DNA from: a bacterium UBP12_UBA5184
GTDB taxonomy: Bacteria; Vulcanimicrobiota; Vulcanimicrobiia; Vulcanimicrobiales; Vulcanimicrobiaceae
NCBI GenBank assembly: GCA_002413145.1
Contig: DHWK01000162.1
Coordinates: 25,383-35,857, forward strand
Length of the DNA: 10,475 bases
Direction: 5' to 3'
The position numbers and the translations under genes are program-made. A model generated the notes under the pieces. It was not told the DNA's origin, did no database searches, and saw only the letters and a list, made by a program, of their open reading frames with translations. Shown one piece after another: positions 7,297 through 10,475 of the stretch. Position 1 is the first letter of the stretch. Each line of letters begins with the position of its first letter.

Positions 7297-7330
7297 ATAG
7301 CGGGCACGGCGGCGCGTCCGACCTCGCTAT
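7297..7330. terminator. Possible two-way terminator hairpin between convergent genes
   Basis: ATAGCG at 7297-7302 and CGCTAT at 7325-7330 are perfect complements, and the stem can be lengthened by two G-C pairs with one bulged T. The repeat nearly fills the 38-base gap between the amidohydrolase stop and the LolA-like gene stop, the usual place for a two-way terminator. There is no T run on either side and the loop is long, so the call is tentative. Confidence 0.35.
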
Positions 7331-7333
7331 GGG

Positions 7334-7894
7334 CTACTTAGGGGTAGGAACGACATTCGTGGGATCGTTGTAGCCGGAATAGAGGATCGTCAACTCTTCG
7401 GCTTTGCAGCGTACGACGAGGTACGTCGCGGGGTCGTAGTTGCAGGTTTCCCGGGTGCCGCTGCTCTGGAACGTGTAGACAAACGTACCGAGGCGCCTGC
7501 CGCCGCGCAGCGTGTCGGGTAGTTTGCCGAGGGCGGCGTGCGGGTCGGCTTTGAGATTGCGCAGCAGGCCGCTGATGTCGTAGTCCAGCTTGTTCCCCGA
7601 AGCCTGCTGCTCCCAGCGTCCGTTGGCGAAGATCCAATAGGTGCCGCCGATGAAGATCGTCTTTACGGTTTTCCCTTCGAACTGGGTCGTCATCTTGTAG
7701 CGATTGGGGGCGACGTAGACGCCGTTCGACTTCACCGAACCGAGAACGGTGATCTTGTACGACTTCACGCCGGCGTAAGCGCCCAGCAATTTAGAACGCA
7801 GCGTCGCGTCGCCGTTGACTGCGACCGCGGCCGCCAACGGCGTCAGCGCCGCGAGTACGAGGGCCGCGCTGGCGCGGCGCAGGGCCGATGGCAT
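7334..7894 (-). CDS. Secreted LolA/LppX-like protein of unknown ligand
   Basis: The 186-residue protein begins with a classical signal peptide: basic MPSALRR, then an Ala/Leu-rich core, with likely cleavage near AAAVA (about residue 25). The rest is mostly predicted beta strand: SYKITVLGSVKSNGVY, APNRYKMTTQFEGKTVKTIFIGGTYWIFANGRWEQ, then a helical middle and a closing LYSGYNDPTNVVPTP. That pattern, including the final YN-P-V-P stretch, resembles LolA/LppX-fold carriers that bind lipids or lipoproteins in the periplasm. The similarity is one of pattern, and the sequence is not close to LolA itself. Cys151 and Cys163 could form a disulfide. The frame is open to 7975, but the ATG at 7892-7894 is chosen because GGAGG lies 4 bases before it and the signal peptide starts there. 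It is divergent from the YkgJ-type gene. Confidence 0.7.
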   Translation of the reverse strand: MPSALRRASAALVLAALTPLAAAVAVNGDATLRSKLLGAYAGVKSYKITVLGSVKSNGVYVAPNRYKMTTQFEGKTVKTIFIGGTYWIFANGRWEQQASGNKLDYDISGLLRNLKADPHAALGKLPDTLRGGRRLGTFVYTFQSSGTRETCNYDPATYLVVRCKAEELTILYSGYNDPTNVVPTPK

Positions 7895-7952
7895 GTGTCC
7901 TCCGTTCAAGCGACGAGGCCGAGGGGCCCTGCTCGCGAACGTAGATGCCTCC
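7895..7952. promoter_or_regulatory. 58-base divergent start region
   Basis: These bases separate the start codons of the LolA-like gene (-) and the YkgJ-type gene (+). CCTCC at 7899-7903 reads GGAGG on the minus strand and is that gene's ribosome site. No such site precedes the plus-strand ATG. I see no clear -35/-10 boxes. With so little room, at least one promoter should overlap the neighbouring coding region, or the plus-strand message has a very short leader. Confidence 0.4.
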
Positions 7953-8672
7953 ATGAACGAACCGATCGATCTCATTTCGCACGCGGCGCTTCGCGAGCTC
8001 CGCTCATTTACCCGGCGAACCGGCCAACCGACCGATGGCGCTCAGCTCGACCTCGCTCCCATGGAGCACGTCCAAGAGATCGAGATCGACGAAGAGCACG
8101 TCACCATTACGTATAACGAGACGATCGCGTTCCGCTACAACGCGAACGAAGTCACCCACAAAGAGTGGTCGTATAAATATAACGAAGACCCCGAGTTCGT
8201 CAAGGCGGTCGCCTCCGTCATCGACCTCGCGCGCAAGCACCTCCGCGATCTGCCGGACAACGTCGCTTGCCCCCCGGGCTGCGCCGAATGCTGCAGCGGC
8301 TACGAACCCTTCGTCAGCCGCACCGACGTGCAGCGTATCGCCGATCACTTCGCCATTCCATACGACCAGGCGTTCAAGAGCTACGTCGTCCCGCGAAATT
8401 CGGCGGACGGCTTCGTTGTCGGCTACCTGCGCAAGGTCAGCGAAGACGCCTCCGATCAGTGCGTCTTTCTCAAAGGCAACGCCTCGGGCCGCCACTTTTG
8501 CGGCATCTACGAAGCGCGTCCGCACGACTGCCGCGTGTTCACGCCGATCGGGTGCGACGACGTCGACAAGTCGCTGCGCCACGATCGCAAGTTCGTCCCA
8601 GGCTCGCCCTTCGGCCCGAAGCACCCGCCGTCGCTGCCCAAGAAAACGCGGCGCGCCCGCCGCCGGCGTTAA
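7953..8672 (+). CDS. YkgJ-type CxxxCxxCC cluster-binding protein with extra N-terminal region
   Basis: From the ATG at 7953 the product is 239 residues. The C-terminal half holds the conserved cysteines of the YkgJ/CxxCxxCC family: Cys106, Cys110, Cys113 and Cys114 in CPPGCAECCSGYEPF, then Cys170, Cys183 (FCGIYEARP) and Cys193 (HDCRVFTP), with Cys201 shortly after. The family is annotated as binding zinc or an iron-sulphur cluster; its biological role is largely unknown. About 100 residues before it contain a strand-rich stretch (VQEIEIDEEHVTITYNETIAFRY by pattern) and a helix that I do not recognise. The tail is very basic (PKKTRRARRRR). The start is uncertain: there is no ribosome site, the frame is open back to 7815, and an ATG at 8061 is possible. 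It is followed 6 bases later by a flavin oxidoreductase gene, to which it is joined by a hairpin. Confidence 0.8.
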   Translation: MNEPIDLISHAALRELRSFTRRTGQPTDGAQLDLAPMEHVQEIEIDEEHVTITYNETIAFRYNANEVTHKEWSYKYNEDPEFVKAVASVIDLARKHLRDLPDNVACPPGCAECCSGYEPFVSRTDVQRIADHFAIPYDQAFKSYVVPRNSADGFVVGYLRKVSEDASDQCVFLKGNASGRHFCGIYEARPHDCRVFTPIGCDDVDKSLRHDRKFVPGSPFGPKHPPSLPKKTRRARRRR

Positions 8673-8685
8673 GCGCCGGTGGCGG
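8657..8685 (+). promoter_or_regulatory. Stop-start hairpin joining the YkgJ-type and oxidoreductase genes
   Basis: Bases 8657-8668 pair with 8674-8685 in an uninterrupted 12-bp stem, eleven Watson-Crick G-C pairs and one G-U, around the loop TTAAG. The TAA stop of the first gene (8670-8672) sits in the loop, and the GTG start of the second (8679-8681) sits in the 3' arm. The second gene has no ribosome site. A ribosome finishing the first gene would open the stem, so translation is probably coupled. There is no T run, so it is not a typical terminator. Confidence 0.6.
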
Positions 8686-10268
8686 CGCACTACGATGCGA
8701 TCGTCATCGGGGGCGGACATAACGGCTTGGTCGCCGCCTGCTATCTAGCGCGCGCCAAGCGGAAAGTTCTGGTGCTCGAACGCCGCGAGATCCTGGGCGG
8801 CGCGTGCGTCACCGATACGACCGTTTTCCCCGGTTACAGCGTCTCGACCGCGGCGTACGTCAATAGCCTTTTTCGGCCGCAGATCGTCCGCGACTTGGGA
8901 CTTCGCGGCTACGGCTTCGAAACGCTCGAGCGCCTGCCTGCGTCGTTCTCGCCCTTCCTCGATGGGCGCCATCTCTTTCTGAGCGGCGACTCGAGCGCCG
9001 ACCAAATGGAAATCGCAAAGTTCAGCCGCAAGGACGCGGCGAATTTTTCGGACTACGAAGCGATGTTGCGGCGCGTTGCGGCGCTGATCGAACCATTGCT
9101 CGACGAACGTCCTCCCAACCTCGCGCATCCGGCGCCCCGCGATTGGCTCGAGCTGGCGAAGCTGGGGCTGCGCTCGCGGCGTCTGGGCTCCGCGCTCGGC
9201 GAGACGGTCGACGTGTTAACCGGCGCCGCGCGTCCGCTGCTCGATCGCTGGTTCGAATCCGAGCAGTTGAAGGCGACCCTCGCGACCGACGCGATCATCG
9301 GCGCCTTCGCGGCGCCCTCGATGCCGGGCACCGCATACGTCCTGTTCCATCACGTCATGGGCGAAACCAACGGTAAGAAGGGCGTGTGGAGTTACGTTCG
9401 CGGCGGGATGGGAGGCTTGACGCAAGCACTCGCCCGCGCCGCCTCCGACCTGGGCGTCGAGATTCGAACCGAGCGCGAGGTCGCGAGAATTCTGGTGCGC
9501 GGAGGGGTGGCCTATGGCGTCGCGCTTGCGAACGGCGAAGAATTTCACGCCGACGACGTCGCGAGCAGCGTCGATTGCCGGCTTACGTTCGAGACGTTTC
9601 TCGAGCCGAACGAACTTCCGGCGGACTTTCTGGCGGAAATACGCCGCATCGACTACAGCAGCGCCTCGGCGAAGATCAACGTCGCACTCGAAGCGTTGCC
9701 GAACTTCAGTTCCGCTCCCGGCTCCGCGCCGGGGCCGCAACACCGGGGCACGATCCACCTCTGCCCGGATCAAGATTACATCGAACGCGCTTACGACGAA
9801 GCAAAGTACGGGCGCTTCTCAAAGGAACCGGTGGTGGAGTGCACGATCCCCAGCGCGCTCGATCCCACCGTCGCTCCGCCGGGGAAGCATCTGATGTCGA
9901 TGTTCTGCCAATACGCTCCCTACGCGCTCAAGGACGGAGCGTGGGACGAGCCTACCAAGGACGCGTTCGCCGACCGCTGCTTCGAAATCGTGGAACGCTA
10001 CGCGCCGGGCTTCAAGGGTTCCGTCAGCGCGCGGCAGGTGCTCGCCCCGCCCGATATCGAGAGAACGTTCAACCTCACCGGGGGCAACATCTTCCAAGGT
10101 GCGATGACCGTCAACAATCTCTACGCGCTCCGGCCGGCCGCGGGTTACGCGAGCTATGCGACGCCGGTGAAGCGCTTGTACCTGTGCGGAGCGGCGGCGC
10201 ACCCGGGCGGCGGCGTGATGGGCGCCGCCGGGCGAAACGCGGCCCGCGAGATGCTGCGCAAGCACTGA
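8679..10268 (+). CDS. FAD-dependent oxidoreductase, PYROXD2 / phytoene desaturase-like
   Basis: This 529-residue protein opens with an FAD-binding Rossmann motif, YDAIVIGGGHNGLVAA (5-20), with Glu34 at the end of the second strand for the adenosine ribose, then GGACVTDTTVFPGY. The C-terminus has the second flavin-contact motif, RLYLCGAAAHPGGG with GAAGRNAA (about 499-525). Between them FFxHHVMGETNG-like (HHVMGETNGKKG), YVRGGMGGLTQALA and SSASAKINVALEALP are typical of the PYROXD2 branch, related to phytoene desaturases and amine oxidases. There is no carotenoid gene near it, so I prefer the PYROXD2-like call; the substrate is unknown. No signal peptide or membrane segment is seen. The start is GTG, with no ribosome site, 6 bases after the YkgJ-type stop; the nearest ATG (8695) is out of frame. 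An AhpD-like gene follows 26 bases after its stop. Confidence 0.88.
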   Translation: MAAHYDAIVIGGGHNGLVAACYLARAKRKVLVLERREILGGACVTDTTVFPGYSVSTAAYVNSLFRPQIVRDLGLRGYGFETLERLPASFSPFLDGRHLFLSGDSSADQMEIAKFSRKDAANFSDYEAMLRRVAALIEPLLDERPPNLAHPAPRDWLELAKLGLRSRRLGSALGETVDVLTGAARPLLDRWFESEQLKATLATDAIIGAFAAPSMPGTAYVLFHHVMGETNGKKGVWSYVRGGMGGLTQALARAASDLGVEIRTEREVARILVRGGVAYGVALANGEEFHADDVASSVDCRLTFETFLEPNELPADFLAEIRRIDYSSASAKINVALEALPNFSSAPGSAPGPQHRGTIHLCPDQDYIERAYDEAKYGRFSKEPVVECTIPSALDPTVAPPGKHLMSMFCQYAPYALKDGAWDEPTKDAFADRCFEIVERYAPGFKGSVSARQVLAPPDIERTFNLTGGNIFQGAMTVNNLYALRPAAGYASYATPVKRLYLCGAAAHPGGGVMGAAGRNAAREMLRKH

Positions 10269-10282
10269 TCGGCTCGCCGCCG

Positions 10283-10290
10283 AAAGGAGG
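10283..10290 (+). promoter_or_regulatory. Strong ribosome binding site AAAGGAGG
   Basis: AAAGGAGG is a full anti-16S match ending 4 bases before the ATG at 10295. It is the strongest such site in the window and suggests the last gene is made in larger amounts than the oxidoreductase before it. Confidence 0.75.
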
Positions 10291-10294
10291 CGTC

Positions 10295-10475
10295 ATGCGT
10301 ACTGAGAGCGACCTCTATCGTCCGTCGCGATTCGGCGAACCGGCGGAACGCGAGCTGCCCGACGACATCCGCGAGATCTACGACAAGAATCGTGCGAAGA
10401 TCGGGTTCGTCCCGAACGTCTTTCGCGCATACGCGCGCCGGCCCGAACATTTTCGCGCGTTCATGCACTATCACA
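10295..10475 (+). CDS. AhpD-like peroxidase-related protein, N-terminal part (runs off window)
   Basis: Sixty codons are visible from the ATG. The start reads MRTESDLYRPSRFGEP, then LPDDIREIYDKNRAKIGFVPNVFRAYARRPEHFRAFMHYH in two adjoining pieces. The segment IGFVPNVFRAYARRPE, followed by a helix with FRAF, is characteristic of the N-terminal region of AhpD/carboxymuconolactone decarboxylase-like, 'peroxidase-related' proteins. These are helical cytosolic proteins that often use a CxxC pair to reduce peroxides or act on small thiols; that pair would lie beyond the right edge, so it cannot be checked. The gene has a very strong ribosome site and follows the oxidoreductase by 26 bases, which suggests one operon with a redox theme. 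Confidence 0.75.
   Translation, partial: MRTESDLYRPSRFGEPAERELPDDIREIYDKNRAKIGFVPNVFRAYARRPEHFRAFMHYH

Noticed and set aside
8004..8720. A 238-codon minus-strand open frame opposite the YkgJ-type gene
   Set aside because: The plus strand has a conserved cysteine pattern here; the minus frame has no recognisable motif and would overlap the oxidoreductase start.
9216..9773. A 185-codon minus-strand open frame inside the oxidoreductase gene
   Set aside because: It lies fully within a well-supported flavoprotein frame and has low-complexity, charged content.
8679..10268. Carotenoid phytoene desaturase (crtI)
   Set aside because: The flavin motifs are shared, but the internal motifs fit the PYROXD2 branch better and no other carotenoid gene is in the window.
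1..10475. A defence system, mobile element, CRISPR array, biosynthetic cluster or RNA gene
   Set aside because: I saw no transposase, integrase, nuclease, reverse transcriptase, repeat-spacer pattern, tRNA-like fold or assembly-line enzyme; the window reads as ordinary chromosome.

Overview
This is a dense, GC-rich stretch of bacterial chromosome with eleven protein genes, two of them cut by the window edges. I see no tRNA, rRNA, CRISPR array, insertion sequence, integrase or phage gene. Gaps between genes are short, the longest being about 160 bases. Several starts carry a GGAGG-type ribosome site about 4 bases before the start codon. A secreted LolA-like protein and a probable lipid-anchored lytic transglycosylase suggest a double-membraned bacterium. 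The gene mix and base composition would fit a deep-branching GC-rich phylum such as Eremiobacterota (WPS-2) or a relative. That placement is an impression, not a demonstration.

Layout from left to right: (1) the 3' end of a dienelactone hydrolase-family gene (+); (2) a convergent minus-strand pair, read lytic transglycosylase then prolyl oligopeptidase; (3) a plus-strand pair, a small membrane protein with histidine clusters of the fatty acid hydroxylase type, then an MGDG-synthase-type glycosyltransferase; (4) a ROK-family sugar kinase (-), convergent with the glycosyltransferase across 8 bases and divergent from the next gene; (5) an M20 amidohydrolase (+); (6) a secreted LolA-like protein (-); (7) a plus-strand run of a cysteine-cluster YkgJ-type protein, a PYROXD2-like FAD oxidoreductase and the start of an AhpD-like peroxidase-related protein.

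How they may work together: genes 3310-5092 look like a two-gene membrane-lipid module, with acyl or isoprenoid hydroxylation next to glycosyl transfer to diacylglycerol. Genes 7953-10475 look like a redox operon, whose first two members are joined by a strong hairpin that holds the stop codon of one in its loop and the start codon of the next in its stem. The other genes are housekeeping or catabolic: peptide and amide hydrolysis, sugar phosphorylation and cell-wall turnover.

I did not find a clear undescribed system. The points most worth checking are the stop/start hairpin at 8657-8685, the hydroxylase-glycosyltransferase pair, the palindrome between the kinase and amidohydrolase genes, and the YkgJ-type protein with its extra N-terminal region.
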